A stretch of 64,000 nucleotides of DNA. Source: Algoriphagus litoralis (lineage in GTDB: Bacteria > Bacteroidota > Bacteroidia > Cytophagales > Cyclobacteriaceae). Both the position numbers and the translations under genes were made by a program. The notes beneath the pieces were generated by a model that saw nothing but the letters and a program-made list of their open reading frames with translations, was not told where the DNA came from and ran no database searches. Position 1 is the first letter of the stretch. Each line of letters starts with the position of its first letter. The stretch lies in the NCBI RefSeq assembly GCF_003259255.1, contig NZ_QGOL01000018.1:1-64000 (forward strand), written 5' to 3'. Positions 8,700 to 17,361 of the stretch are shown in pieces.

Positions 8700-11343
8700 C
8701 GTGGTTCACTTCTTGTACTTTGTAATACTTATGAATCATCTCAGCCACCAAACCAGTCCAGCCCGTTTGGTGAGAAGCTCCGAGTCCCTTGCCTGAGTCG
8801 CCATGGAAATACTCATAAAAGAGGATGTAATCCTTGAAATGGGGATCCTCCTGGAATTTCAGGTTCTTTCCATTCATCGGCCTGTGACCTTTTTCGTCCT
8901 TCATGAAGATCTTCATACATCGAAGTGACAGCTCTTTGGCAATGATGTCCATCGTGAGGAAATTCCCAGATCCGGTAGGATATTCGATCGAAAAATCTCC
9001 TCCATAATAGAAATCAAACTTCTTCAATGATTCGATTATCAGGTAATTGATCGGGAACCAGATCGGTCCTCTCCAGTTCGAATTGCCCCCAAACATCCGG
9101 GTATCGGATTCTCCTGGCGTATACTTGATCGATAGCACGTCCCCGTTGATTTTCATCGCATAGGGGTTTTTCTCGTAATACTTTGACAGGGATCGAATGC
9201 CATATTCACTGAGAAACTCATTGGAGTCCAGCATTCGGTGGAGCACACTTTTCATCCGGTGGCCACGGAGCAGCGAGAAGAGTCTCCGCTTGTCGTAGCC
9301 TGGCTGGATCCAACTGGAGACCAATGCAGCCAGTTTGGGCTTTTCCCTTAGGAAAAAGTCAAGCCGCTTTTTGAATTCCGGCAAATTGTCAAACAAATCC
9401 TCCCGAATTGGCTCGACTGCGAATAAAGGAATCAACCCAACAATGGATCGGACCTTGAGTTTTTTTGGATCTTTTCCTTCCAGGTGAAAAATATCGTAGA
9501 AGAAATTATCCTCGTCATCCCAAAGTGAAATATGCTCCGACGAAATGTTGTTCATCGCACCTGCGATGTAGAGGAAGTGTTCCAAAAACTTGGTGGCACT
9601 GAACTGATACACCGTATTGAACTCGCAAAGATCCAGGGCTATTCGAAGCAGATTCAAGGAAAACATCGCCATCCAAGAAGTCCCATCGGCCTGCTCCAGC
9701 TTTCCTTTGTAGTATTGCGCGTGGTTTCGATCAAAGAGTGAAATATTATCCAAACCAAGGAATCCACCTTCGAAGATGTTATTGCCTTCGCTGTCTTTTC
9801 TATTGACCCACCAAGTGAAGTTGAGCATGAGCTTGTGCATGGCTCGCTCGAGAAACTCCCGGTCACCTTTGCCCCCATTCATCTTTTTGTCTATCTGATA
9901 GACACGCTGCACTGCATAGGCGTGAACGGGAGGATTGACATCAGAGAAATTCCACTCATAGGCCGGAATCTGTCCATTGGGATGCATGTACCATTCGTTG
10001 AGCAAAAGCAACAACTGATCTTTGGCAAACTCCGAATCTATCCGTGCTATTGGAATACAATGAAAAGCCAAATCCCAAGCCGCATACCAAGGATACTCCC
10101 ACTTATCCGGCATTGAAATAATGTCATAGTTCTGAAGGTGACGCCAGTTATTATTCCTGCCTTTTTTCCGCTGAGCCGGTGGGGTATACCTTCCTGGATC
10201 CCCTTCCAGCCAGCGATTGACATCGTAGTAATAAAACTGCTTGGACCACATCATCCCGGCATAGGCCTGCCTTTGGATTGATTTAAGATCTGGGTCAGTC
10301 ACACGCTCCTGAATACTTTCATAGAATTCATCTGCCTCCTTTTTTCGGAGGGCAATGCTATCGTGGCAGGATTCCAAAGGTTGCTCTTCAATCTGGTGCT
10401 GCATGCGCATTTTGACCGACTTCGAACCTCCTCCGGGAATCTCCAATTCATAGATCGCTGCAGCCTTTGTACCGGTATTTTTAGGATTAATACCGGATCG
10501 GTCCCCAGATACTACGTAGTTATTGATCCCATCCTTACAGTAGTTGCGTTCGTTTGGAATGCCATAGAGGCGCTCACGGTTGGTTTCATTATTGCAAAAA
10601 ACGAGCTCTGTATTGCTGCAAAAGGTGAAAATGTAGTTTCCTGACTTGGGATTGAAAGCCTTGATGGAATGCTCGTCCAACTTGGTGATTTTGGGCATGA
10701 AGGGTTCATGTCCGGTAAACCAAGTCTTTCGAAACCATATCGTCGGCATCAGGGTCAGTTTGGCTGTCTCTGGCCCACGATTATGTACGGTGACCACCGC
10801 CACGATGTCTTCTACGTCGTTTTTTGCATACTCGATGAAGATGTCGAAATACCGATCCTGGTCAAATACCCCGGTATCGATCAGTTCGTATTCATCTTGA
10901 AGTTTACCAGCTTTTTTGTTTTCGTCGATTAGTTTTTGGTAGGGAAATTCAGTCTGAGGATACTTGTAGAGCATCTTCATGTAGGAGTGTGTCGGAGTGG
11001 AATCCAAGTAGAAATAGATTTCCTTAACATCCTCTCCATGGTTGCCCTGATTCCCGGTCAATCCAAAAAGTCGTTCTTTGATGAATGGATCTTTACCATT
11101 CCAGAATGCAAATGCCATACAAAGCTTCTGCTTGTGATCTGAAATTCCGGCAATTCCCTCTTCACCCCAGCGGTAGGCTTTGCTTCGGGCATCGTTGTGA
11201 GTGACATTTTCCCAAGCTGCCCCGTCCGGGCTGTAGTCTTCACGTACCGTGCCCCATTGTCTCTCTGTGAGGTATGGCCCCCACTTCTTCCAATGCTTTT
11301 TCCACTCTTTATCTTCCTGTAATCGTATATATTCAGCTGACAT
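8671..11343 (-). CDS. large cytosolic glucosidase, GH63/MGH1-like
   Basis: An 890-aa protein without a signal peptide. The C-terminal two thirds form an (alpha/alpha)6-type glycosidase domain of the MGH1/GH63 kind: YPWYAAWDLAFHCIPIA, QIPAYEWNFSD, DGTSWMAMF and NWRGPIWFPINYLI are the characteristic blocks, and GWTGLVAEMI lies near the end. The N-terminal part is a beta-rich domain. Relatives hydrolyse alpha-glucosides or mannosylglycerate-type compatible solutes, and the cytosolic location fits storage or osmolyte sugar turnover; the exact substrate is not deducible. It overlaps rnhB by 29 nt at its 3' end. Confidence 0.87.
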   Translation of the reverse strand: MSAEYIRLQEDKEWKKHWKKWGPYLTERQWGTVREDYSPDGAAWENVTHNDARSKAYRWGEEGIAGISDHKQKLCMAFAFWNGKDPFIKERLFGLTGNQGNHGEDVKEIYFYLDSTPTHSYMKMLYKYPQTEFPYQKLIDENKKAGKLQDEYELIDTGVFDQDRYFDIFIEYAKNDVEDIVAVVTVHNRGPETAKLTLMPTIWFRKTWFTGHEPFMPKITKLDEHSIKAFNPKSGNYIFTFCSNTELVFCNNETNRERLYGIPNERNYCKDGINNYVVSGDRSGINPKNTGTKAAAIYELEIPGGGSKSVKMRMQHQIEEQPLESCHDSIALRKKEADEFYESIQERVTDPDLKSIQRQAYAGMMWSKQFYYYDVNRWLEGDPGRYTPPAQRKKGRNNNWRHLQNYDIISMPDKWEYPWYAAWDLAFHCIPIARIDSEFAKDQLLLLLNEWYMHPNGQIPAYEWNFSDVNPPVHAYAVQRVYQIDKKMNGGKGDREFLERAMHKLMLNFTWWVNRKDSEGNNIFEGGFLGLDNISLFDRNHAQYYKGKLEQADGTSWMAMFSLNLLRIALDLCEFNTVYQFSATKFLEHFLYIAGAMNNISSEHISLWDDEDNFFYDIFHLEGKDPKKLKVRSIVGLIPLFAVEPIREDLFDNLPEFKKRLDFFLREKPKLAALVSSWIQPGYDKRRLFSLLRGHRMKSVLHRMLDSNEFLSEYGIRSLSKYYEKNPYAMKINGDVLSIKYTPGESDTRMFGGNSNWRGPIWFPINYLIIESLKKFDFYYGGDFSIEYPTGSGNFLTMDIIAKELSLRCMKIFMKDEKGHRPMNGKNLKFQEDPHFKDYILFYEYFHGDSGKGLGASHQTGWTGLVAEMIHKYYKVQEVNHDVTTPLFRS

Positions 11344-11617
11344 GCTATATCTCTCCGTTGAGCAAGTTTCGAAATTATCAATTTCTAAGTATTAAAGCTT
11401 CAAATACAGCTTTCTGTTTCGCTTTTGAAAATGGTTTTGCGTGCAGAGGATTTCCTTGAAAATTGAGCTTCTGGCTTTTTTTCGATCTATTTCGAGGAAA
11501 AACCATCTCGGAAATCGGTTTCCAAAGGACCCTTTTCAATTACCCCTCCTGAATTTTCTCATAAATTCCCCAAAAGACTAGCCTGAAGATTTTTTGAAAA
11601 AAATCATATTTTTTTTG
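11344..11617. other. intergenic region upstream of glucosidase and blaI-like operon
   Basis: This is the glucosidase side of the 422-nt divergent gap (11344-11765). It is AT-rich with no ORF. No TAnnTTTG box for the minus-strand gene was found. The blaI-like promoter and operators begin at 11618. Confidence 0.5.
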
Positions 11618-11660
11618 TTCTACACTTGTAGAAATAAATCTTTACTCTACATTTGTAGAA
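11618..11660 (+). promoter_or_regulatory. double BlaI/MecI-type operator overlapping a -33/-7 promoter
   Basis: Two near-identical dyads, CTACACTTGTAG (11620-11631) and CTACATTTGTAG (11647-11658), have 27-nt start-to-start spacing and match the TACAnnTGTA core of BlaI/MecI operators. The first contains TTG (11626-11628); the second contains TACATTTG (11648-11655), a perfect TAnnTTTG. They are 19 nt apart, the usual -33/-7 spacing. Repressor binding would therefore block both promoter elements. They sit about 110 nt upstream of the repressor ATG, so autoregulation is the simple reading. Confidence 0.8.
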
Positions 11661-11765
11661 GATGAAATTATGATTCAGATGAATTCGCCCATGACCCAAA
11701 GCAACAAGCAGAGAGTTGATAATTAAAATGCAAGAATTCTCTTGATCCGCAAAAAAATCCAACCC

Positions 11766-12134
11766 ATGAAACTTACACCTACTGAAGAGGAATTGATGAA
11801 TCACTTGTGGCGGCTAAAGCGGGCATACATGAAGGACCTGCTGGAATCCTATCCCGATCCAAAACCTGCCACTACCACGATTTCTACCTTGCTGACCCGC
11901 ATGCAAGACAAGAATTTTGTAGGCTATGAAACAACAGGCAAGCTCAGAGAATATTTTCCCCTGGTCAGTAAGGAGAGTTATTTTTCAAAGCACCTCAACG
12001 GTCTGATCAAAAACTTTTTCAACGATTCTCCGGCTCAGTTCGCCTCATTTTTTGCCAAGAAAACCGAGCTGACCCAAGAGGAACTCTTACAACTCAAAGA
12101 AATTATTGACGACCAACTAAACAGCAAAAAATGA
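11766..12134 (+). CDS. BlaI/MecI/CopY family transcriptional repressor
   Basis: A 122-aa winged-helix repressor. It begins KLTPTEEELMNHLWRLKRAYMKDLL, typical of the BlaI/MecI family, followed by the recognition region TTISTLLTRMQDKNFVGYE and a C-terminal dimerisation tail rich in Lys/Glu. The ATG at 11766 is preferred over a frame from 11742 because it matches the family N-terminus. Its stop overlaps the downstream M56 peptidase start (ATGA, 12131-12134). Family knowledge predicts that the peptidase signals cleavage of this repressor and so de-represses the operon; the paired operators upstream support autoregulation. Confidence 0.94.
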   Translation: MKLTPTEEELMNHLWRLKRAYMKDLLESYPDPKPATTTISTLLTRMQDKNFVGYETTGKLREYFPLVSKESYFSKHLNGLIKNFFNDSPAQFASFFAKKTELTQEELLQLKEIIDDQLNSKK

Positions 12135-13879
12135 TACTTTATCTTCTGAAATCCGTCTGTTGTTTGCTCATTTTGTTAGTGGTGCATCGCTTGATTCTCC
12201 AGCGGGAGGCGATCTATCAGTTCAATCGATTTTACCTTTTGGCTGCTGTAATTGGATCTTTTTTGATTCCCTTGGTGGAAATTGAGGTTGTAGAAAAAGA
12301 AAAACAAACTCCTCAAATCGTAAGTCAGGAAATATCTCCAATCCAAGATTTTCCTGTTGAATCTTATCCGGATTTTAGTCAGGAATCAGTTTCAGAGGTT
12401 GTTGTGACAGAGAAGCCTTTTGATTGGAACATGCTTTTTTGGACAGTTTACGGTTTGGTGACGCTTGTTTTTCTGATTCGATTCCTGCGAAATATTCATT
12501 TGCTTTTCGATAAAATCAACCGAAATGTGCACGTACAATTCCAGGGTGAAACCTTGGTTTTACTTCAGGAACAAAGCCTACCCTTTTCATTTTTGACCTA
12601 CATCTTTGTCTCTAGTGACTATTTCGAAAAGGGGCAATTGACTGATTCTATTTTTGCCCATGAGCAGGCACATGTCCGAGGCCGACACACTTGGGATAAT
12701 CTACTGATCGAAGGTTTGTTGGTGATCTTTTGGTTTCACCCCGGTCTTTACCTCGCCAGACAGGCGATCAAACTCAATCATGAATTCATTGCGGATTCCG
12801 CCGCACTGCAGATTACTCCCTTGGAGCAATACAAAACTTTCCTGCTTGCCATGATGCTCCCGGACCAAAATCCAGGCTTGGTCAGCAGTCTTAATTTCTC
12901 TCTCACCAAAAAACGATTTGAAATGATGAAGCGACAAACAGCAAATTCAACCAAGTGGATCAAGATTCTGCTTGTAGTCCCGGTTTTAGGAGCTTTGGTT
13001 TACTTTTTCAGCGAAAAAGTAGCTGCTAAAGCGGAGGAGAATTCAGAATTACTGGTAAATACTACAGGTGAGGAAAACTCCAAAGAAGAGAATTCTTACA
13101 GACTTGTCTATGGCTCGCCAATTCAAAACCTAACTAAATCAGAATACTACAGCGAAACCAAGTTCACTGTAAAATATCCGGATGGAAATTCTCAGGAGTA
13201 CTCCTACGATGAGTTACCTGAGAATTTCAAAAAGGATTTGCCGAATCCTCCAGGTGAAGTAAAGAAACATATGCCGAGTCCAGCCCTATTTGAAAGCTGG
13301 AAAAACGGAGATGAATATGCCATTTGGATTGATGGAAAAGTGGTTCCGAACTCAACATTGGATGCAATGGAGGTCTCAGAAATCGCTCATTATTCTTCCA
13401 GTTATGTTTATCCTAATGCTCGATCAGAGCGCTTCCCTCAAAACTACCAAGTTCAACTTTATACGCTAGCTGGATTTGAAAACACATACGGGAAAAACTC
13501 CAACTTTGGAAAGAAACCAATGGGAGGAACGATCACGATGGGCAGTGTAGAGCCGAAAAATGACAAGCTCAGCTTTATTCCCACCTCAATACCCCATCAA
13601 TACATTCCCACTAGTAGTGCCTACCAAAAGCAAGCCACCGAATTCCAATTAAAAATTTCCAATTCCGGCCTATTTACCTCGCCCTCTGCAAAGGAAATTG
13701 AAGAACTCAGGACGGAATTCTTAGCCTTGGATCAAGCCTACTTTAACTTGTCCATGGACGAACGCCGAAAAGTATCCCGAGTCAGTTTTCCCTACGCCAA
13801 AATCGAAAAGGATGGCCAGATCAGTTATAAAAAGTTTGAATTATTGACTGATGAGGAACGAAAGGCAATAGGCTGTTAA
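12131..13879 (+). CDS. M56 (BlaR1-like) membrane metallopeptidase
   Basis: A 582-aa protein with four hydrophobic segments (about residues 1-22, 32-52, 98-118 and 276-294). The zinc motif HEQAH is at residues 177-181, with the downstream ligand region NHEFIADSAAL. That is the M56/BlaR1 gluzincin architecture, whose cytosolic protease domain inactivates a BlaI-type repressor. The C-terminal ~285 residues would be periplasmic, but I see no penicillin-binding SxxK/SxN/KTG set, so the input signal is probably not a beta-lactam. This domain is the unexplained part. It is coupled to the repressor gene by a 4-nt overlap. Confidence 0.9.
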   Translation: MILYLLKSVCCLLILLVVHRLILQREAIYQFNRFYLLAAVIGSFLIPLVEIEVVEKEKQTPQIVSQEISPIQDFPVESYPDFSQESVSEVVVTEKPFDWNMLFWTVYGLVTLVFLIRFLRNIHLLFDKINRNVHVQFQGETLVLLQEQSLPFSFLTYIFVSSDYFEKGQLTDSIFAHEQAHVRGRHTWDNLLIEGLLVIFWFHPGLYLARQAIKLNHEFIADSAALQITPLEQYKTFLLAMMLPDQNPGLVSSLNFSLTKKRFEMMKRQTANSTKWIKILLVVPVLGALVYFFSEKVAAKAEENSELLVNTTGEENSKEENSYRLVYGSPIQNLTKSEYYSETKFTVKYPDGNSQEYSYDELPENFKKDLPNPPGEVKKHMPSPALFESWKNGDEYAIWIDGKVVPNSTLDAMEVSEIAHYSSSYVYPNARSERFPQNYQVQLYTLAGFENTYGKNSNFGKKPMGGTITMGSVEPKNDKLSFIPTSIPHQYIPTSSAYQKQATEFQLKISNSGLFTSPSAKEIEELRTEFLALDQAYFNLSMDERRKVSRVSFPYAKIEKDGQISYKKFELLTDEERKAIGC

Positions 13880-13898
13880 ACGTCCATCAGCCTATTGC
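13865..13898. repeat. hairpin spanning two convergent stop codons
   Basis: GCAATAGGCTG (13865-13875) and CAGCCTATTGC (13888-13898) are a perfect 11-bp inverted repeat. The plus-strand stop (13877-13879) lies in its loop and the minus-strand stop (13887-13889) at its right arm. There is no U tract, so this may act as an mRNA 3'-end structure or weak bidirectional terminator. Confidence 0.55.
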
Positions 13899-15026
13899 AG
13901 GCATGGAATCCTGAGGAAATATTTCTATGCTTTCTGGTTCGCGAACTACATTTTCGGAAATTATTTCTCTGAACACCAAAGGCCAGGAATCAACCCACTT
14001 TTGATACTGACTTGAAGAGGGCGTTTCTACTCGTTGACGTCGCTCCAGCTTCGCAAAGTCAAAATCCACTGAGGCGATCCCCACTCCCGAAGCTTCTGCA
14101 TCCAAAGCATTGCAGGCCTGCTCGTATTGTCCGGCTACCGGAATCATCATGACTGCTTTGCCGAGATAGTTGGCCTCACACACCGATTCAAATCCCGCCG
14201 TGCAGACCAAGCCCCTGCAATCCGCCATGTCCTGTAGAAACTTGCGGTCATTCACCCGGTGAAAGCTCAGGTTGGGAAGCGGATACTCCGTTTCTGCAGC
14301 TTCCTTCTTATCCCAATATGCTTTGATTTTGAGACACGGGTTTGCTTTCGCAAAGAAAATAACCTCCTCTGCATAACCCAGATTGACCATGTAAGCCAGG
14401 TAAAAGTCTCCGGCTTTTGGCTCCAAAAGCTTCACCTCGGGTCTTAAAAGCGGAGGAACTACCCGTACTTTCTGCTTGGCATAGCGGACTTGGGGAAGAA
14501 AACTCAAAGCCAGACGTTCATCTGCTCCCAGACTAGTCAATGCAGTATTGAACCGAAAAAGAAACTTGTCTACGGGTTTCTTTGGGGCAAATTTGAAGCT
14601 GGGATGGTGAATCAGATACTGATGCCCGATGACCCAAAATTGGGCTTTGGGTCGGTAAAGAAAATTGTAAAGTCCACCCAAGAGATCATAAAAATTCAGG
14701 ATCACATCGGGATTTTCAGCAGACACGATTTGGTCGATAGCATTCAGACTTTGATGAAAAGTCTTCAGCTTCAGGCTGTTTTTTAAGATCGTTTTCTTGA
14801 TGGATACCTTCTTTTGGTTTCCGTCAGTCTCAAAATTTGGACTTTCCACCAAGTGAATTGGCGCTTGGATCTCCCGCTCAAAAAACTCAGGAACAGTCCT
14901 CCGTTTGCTTTTCCCCAAAATGACACCAGTCAACCGATGTCCTTGGCTTTCCAACAGTCTGGAGAAGGAAATTGCCTGAGTCATGTGTCCACGGCCTTCC
15001 CCTTGTACGATAAACAGGAAGTTCAT
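13887..15026 (-). CDS. MurG-like (GT28-type) glycosyltransferase
   Basis: A 379-aa protein with an N-terminal glycine-rich acceptor loop (FIVQGEGRGHMTQA, residues 5-18), as in MurG/MGDG-type GT-B enzymes, and a C-terminal donor-binding region with GLVCTAGFESVCEA and IPVAGQYEQACNA. It probably transfers a nucleotide sugar to a lipid or envelope acceptor at the inner membrane. ATG 15026 (MNFLFIV) is selected; the frame from 15074 would overlap the upstream phosphoesterase. Only one base separates it from that gene's stop, so the two proteins likely act in one glycolipid or lipid-A-like pathway (inference). Confidence 0.85.
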   Translation of the reverse strand: MNFLFIVQGEGRGHMTQAISFSRLLESQGHRLTGVILGKSKRRTVPEFFEREIQAPIHLVESPNFETDGNQKKVSIKKTILKNSLKLKTFHQSLNAIDQIVSAENPDVILNFYDLLGGLYNFLYRPKAQFWVIGHQYLIHHPSFKFAPKKPVDKFLFRFNTALTSLGADERLALSFLPQVRYAKQKVRVVPPLLRPEVKLLEPKAGDFYLAYMVNLGYAEEVIFFAKANPCLKIKAYWDKKEAAETEYPLPNLSFHRVNDRKFLQDMADCRGLVCTAGFESVCEANYLGKAVMMIPVAGQYEQACNALDAEASGVGIASVDFDFAKLERRQRVETPSSSQYQKWVDSWPLVFREIISENVVREPESIEIFPQDSMPAIG

Positions 15027-15027
15027 T

Positions 15028-15903
15028 TTACAGACGGATTGAAGGTGGATTGAGATCGTCTTTTGGTGATTCAAAGGAAACTTTGCGCAGCGGAATCACC
15101 GGGCGCTCATCGTCAAAATTAGGTCTGCCTGAGCTGGTCTGGTTGTCGATTTGAATCCCTTTGAAATCAATCTCATTGTAATAAATCAGCTGCCAGTTGC
15201 CTTCGTGATCCTCGGCCAGCGCGCTCATCGTCTCCACCCAATCTCCCGAATTCATGTATTCGATGCCGTCAATCAGTCGACATTCCGCTTTGTGAATATG
15301 CCCGCAGATGATCCCGTCGCAGCCCTTGGATTGGGCCATTTTCGCCAGCTCGGTCTCGTATTGGTCCACATAGGATACCGCAGACTTTACCTTTCCTTTG
15401 ACATATTGGGAAAGTGAAAAATAAGGCAATCCGCTCTTTCTCCGGTAGTGATTCACCACACGATTGAGCCAAAGCAGAAAAGTATATCCCATGTCTCCGA
15501 GATAGGCTATCCATCTCAGATTAGTCGTTATGCTGTCAAACACATCACCATGCGTAATGAAGTATTTTTTGCCAAATGACTCATAGACCATATCCGTCTG
15601 GATGTGGAGTTTGCCAATCTGAAGCGGAAGAATTTGCTCCAAAAAGTCATCATGATTGCCTCTGAGGTAGTATACATTGGTGCTGTGATTCTCGATCATC
15701 TTCAGAATCCGATTGAAAAAGCGGGTATGCTTTCGCTTCCAACTTCCGGATTTTTTGAGCTGCCAACCGTCGATGATGTCACCGTTGAGGATGAGATTTT
15801 CGCAGCGGTATTGTTTCAGAAATCGGGCAATCTCTTTGGCTTTGGAGCCTTTGGTGCCCAAGTGAACGTCAGAGATGACGATAGTTTTGAAATTAGTCTT
15901 CAC
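15028..15903 (-). CDS. LpxH-like calcineurin-fold metallophosphoesterase
   Basis: A 291-aa metallophosphoesterase of the UDP-2,3-diacylglucosamine diphosphatase-like group. The metal-binding motifs appear in order: SDVHLG (residues 11-16), NGDIIDGW, RGNHDD, THGD and CGHIHKAE. LpxH cleaves UDP-diacylglucosamine to lipid X in lipid A synthesis, but many Bacteroidota genomes carry several such paralogues, so the exact substrate is uncertain. The C-terminal ~50 residues are an extra polar tail. It is followed after one nucleotide by the MurG-like glycosyltransferase, implying a shared pathway. Confidence 0.87.
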   Translation of the reverse strand: MKTNFKTIVISDVHLGTKGSKAKEIARFLKQYRCENLILNGDIIDGWQLKKSGSWKRKHTRFFNRILKMIENHSTNVYYLRGNHDDFLEQILPLQIGKLHIQTDMVYESFGKKYFITHGDVFDSITTNLRWIAYLGDMGYTFLLWLNRVVNHYRRKSGLPYFSLSQYVKGKVKSAVSYVDQYETELAKMAQSKGCDGIICGHIHKAECRLIDGIEYMNSGDWVETMSALAEDHEGNWQLIYYNEIDFKGIQIDNQTSSGRPNFDDERPVIPLRKVSFESPKDDLNPPSIRL

Positions 15904-16115
15904 TCTATGGGTTTTGATCGAAAGCTAGGGTTTCAATATGAATCCATAATGTTTAGGTTGTTATGTATTTGTTTTGAATTCGGAATTTTCTTTGGCTAAA
16001 ATGAATTGAAGGTTACGGGAACGTGAAAAAAGGGCATGGAAGTCGGGAGGTAATGGAGTAAGGAGGTTTGGAAGTTTAGATGTAGGAATCAACTCCGCCT
16101 TGATATCTGATTATT

Positions 16116-16676
16116 CTAGTGTTTTTTGTTTTTGATAATAAGCTTATCGATTTCCCAAGTTGTGGAGTCTTTTTTCATGGTTATGTAAGCTCTGACCCCT
16201 TTTTTTGTTCCATATAAGCTAAGGCTTAATTCTGCAAAATTAGGTTGGATTTCCCCTCCAACCAAGAAGCCAGTTTGATCAAATGTTCCTATTTCTTGAA
16301 TTAAATCGGGGTTATTTTTGAGGTTTTCTAAGGCTGCTAGATAAGGATCTTGTGATTTAAAATTTTCTCCCAACCCAAGAGTGAGTAGCATCATTCCCCC
16401 CAAACAAAAAGTCCAAAACTCAAGAAGAAAATTATCAAAAAGGAATGCTAAAATAGAATCATAGGAGGTTTGATAACTGGATCGTTCATAGGGCGAGATA
16501 ATTGGTTTTTTAATACGAAATCGTATCCAGAATCCAACTCCGAAGAGGTATATACCAAGACTTGACCAGACTAATGGTTTTAAGGGTGCTAAAGCCAATA
16601 ATTCTCCAATGAAGGCAAATAGGAAAGCAACTAAACTGGTCCAAATCAATAGTTTATAAGAATAAATCCCCTTCAT
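16116..16676 (-). CDS. membrane protein with Coa1-like C-terminal domain
   Basis: A 186-aa protein with three hydrophobic segments (about residues 9-30, 34-52 and 80-103) and a soluble C-terminal domain. From NPDLIQEIG through ELSLSLYGTKKGVRAYITMKKDSTTWEIDKLII it resembles the cytochrome oxidase assembly factor Coa1 fold (G-x-x-G strand pattern followed by K-x-x-x-x-W-x-I-x-x-L). Bacterial members are not well characterised and no oxidase genes are nearby. The gene is visibly more AT-rich than its neighbours and sits just below a toxin-antitoxin pair, so it may be part of an acquired islet. The Coa1 link is by pattern only. Confidence 0.6.
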   Translation of the reverse strand: MKGIYSYKLLIWTSLVAFLFAFIGELLALAPLKPLVWSSLGIYLFGVGFWIRFRIKKPIISPYERSSYQTSYDSILAFLFDNFLLEFWTFCLGGMMLLTLGLGENFKSQDPYLAALENLKNNPDLIQEIGTFDQTGFLVGGEIQPNFAELSLSLYGTKKGVRAYITMKKDSTTWEIDKLIIKNKKH

Positions 16677-16687
16677 TTATTCCAATG

Positions 16688-17107
16688 TTAGACTATTGAA
16701 AGTGAATTCAAATACTCTTCCGCATTCATGACAGGAAGCAAAGAATTTTTAAAATGCTTTCCATTTCTAGTGATAAGATGTGTACAGCCTTTTGAAAGAG
16801 CGCAGAAATACTGAAGAGAATCTTCAAAGTCTCCGAAGTTAGATTCGAATCCTTGTTCTAATACCTTATCTGTCAAATCGGAGGTATCTGTCAATATCTT
16901 AAACTTTCGAATTTCCTCTTTGACAATTTTAGATGAGGTGAATTTGGATAGAATATAAAATGCATTGGCAAAGCTTAATGCAGAAACAACGAGTTCGACT
17001 TTTTCGAGATCAGCCAAAGATGCAACTTCAGACGCTGCCCGATCAAAAGGGGACCGCCTGGCCAATAAATCAATGACAATATTGGTGTCTAAAAATAGCC
17101 GATCCAT
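16688..17107 (-). CDS. PIN-domain toxin (VapC-like)
   Basis: A 139-aa PIN ribonuclease. It starts with the metal-binding Asp in LFLDTNIVID (Asp7), has the conserved S-A-L-S-F-A-N-A-F-Y helix, and near the C-terminus a FEDSLQYFCAL stretch followed by LITRNGKHF. PIN toxins use a quartet of acidic residues to cleave RNA. The position usually occupied by an acid in the TRN/D-x-x-D-F segment is His here, so one ligand may be missing or displaced. Its ATG overlaps the antitoxin stop by one base (TAATG), the usual translational coupling for such modules. Confidence 0.88.
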   Translation of the reverse strand: MDRLFLDTNIVIDLLARRSPFDRAASEVASLADLEKVELVVSALSFANAFYILSKFTSSKIVKEEIRKFKILTDTSDLTDKVLEQGFESNFGDFEDSLQYFCALSKGCTHLITRNGKHFKNSLLPVMNAEEYLNSLSIV

Positions 17108-17361
17108 TAGCGGTGTTTTTCCTCTTGATATTCTTTGTAGGCTTTTTTCTCGTCAAAATCTGCCGGAATTGGCAGGTTAATCCCTAGATTTTTCACAAAG
17201 GGGGTAATTGTAACTTGGGAATTGGACTCTTTTTCGGTTTCCACTAAGGAATTAAGATAAGATTCGATCAGCCTGGATAGGCTTCTGTTTTGAGAAGCTG
17301 CAAATTTCTTCGCTTTTTCAATTACCTCTTGATTTAGCTTGAGTGTTAGTTTTGCATCCAT
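17107..17361 (-). CDS. DUF6364-type antitoxin (ribbon-helix-helix)
   Basis: An 84-aa protein whose N-terminal half (KLTLKLNQEVIEKAKKFA, then RSLSRLIESYLNSL) has the short strand plus two helices of a ribbon-helix-helix DNA-binding domain, as in the DUF6364 antitoxin family. The C-terminal half (PFVKNLG ... DFDEKKAYKEYQEEKHR) is the polar part expected to wrap the toxin. It lies immediately upstream of and overlapping the PIN toxin. Predicted autorepressor; no clear operator palindrome is visible in the region just upstream. Confidence 0.88.
   Translation of the reverse strand: MDAKLTLKLNQEVIEKAKKFAASQNRSLSRLIESYLNSLVETEKESNSQVTITPFVKNLGINLPIPADFDEKKAYKEYQEEKHR

Noticed and set aside
11742..11765. 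extended start of the BlaI-type repressor
   Set aside because: The added residues are not family-like, and ATG 11766 gives the usual N-terminus.
13865..13898. intrinsic terminator
   Set aside because: The stem is strong but no U tract follows in either direction, so I call it only a hairpin.
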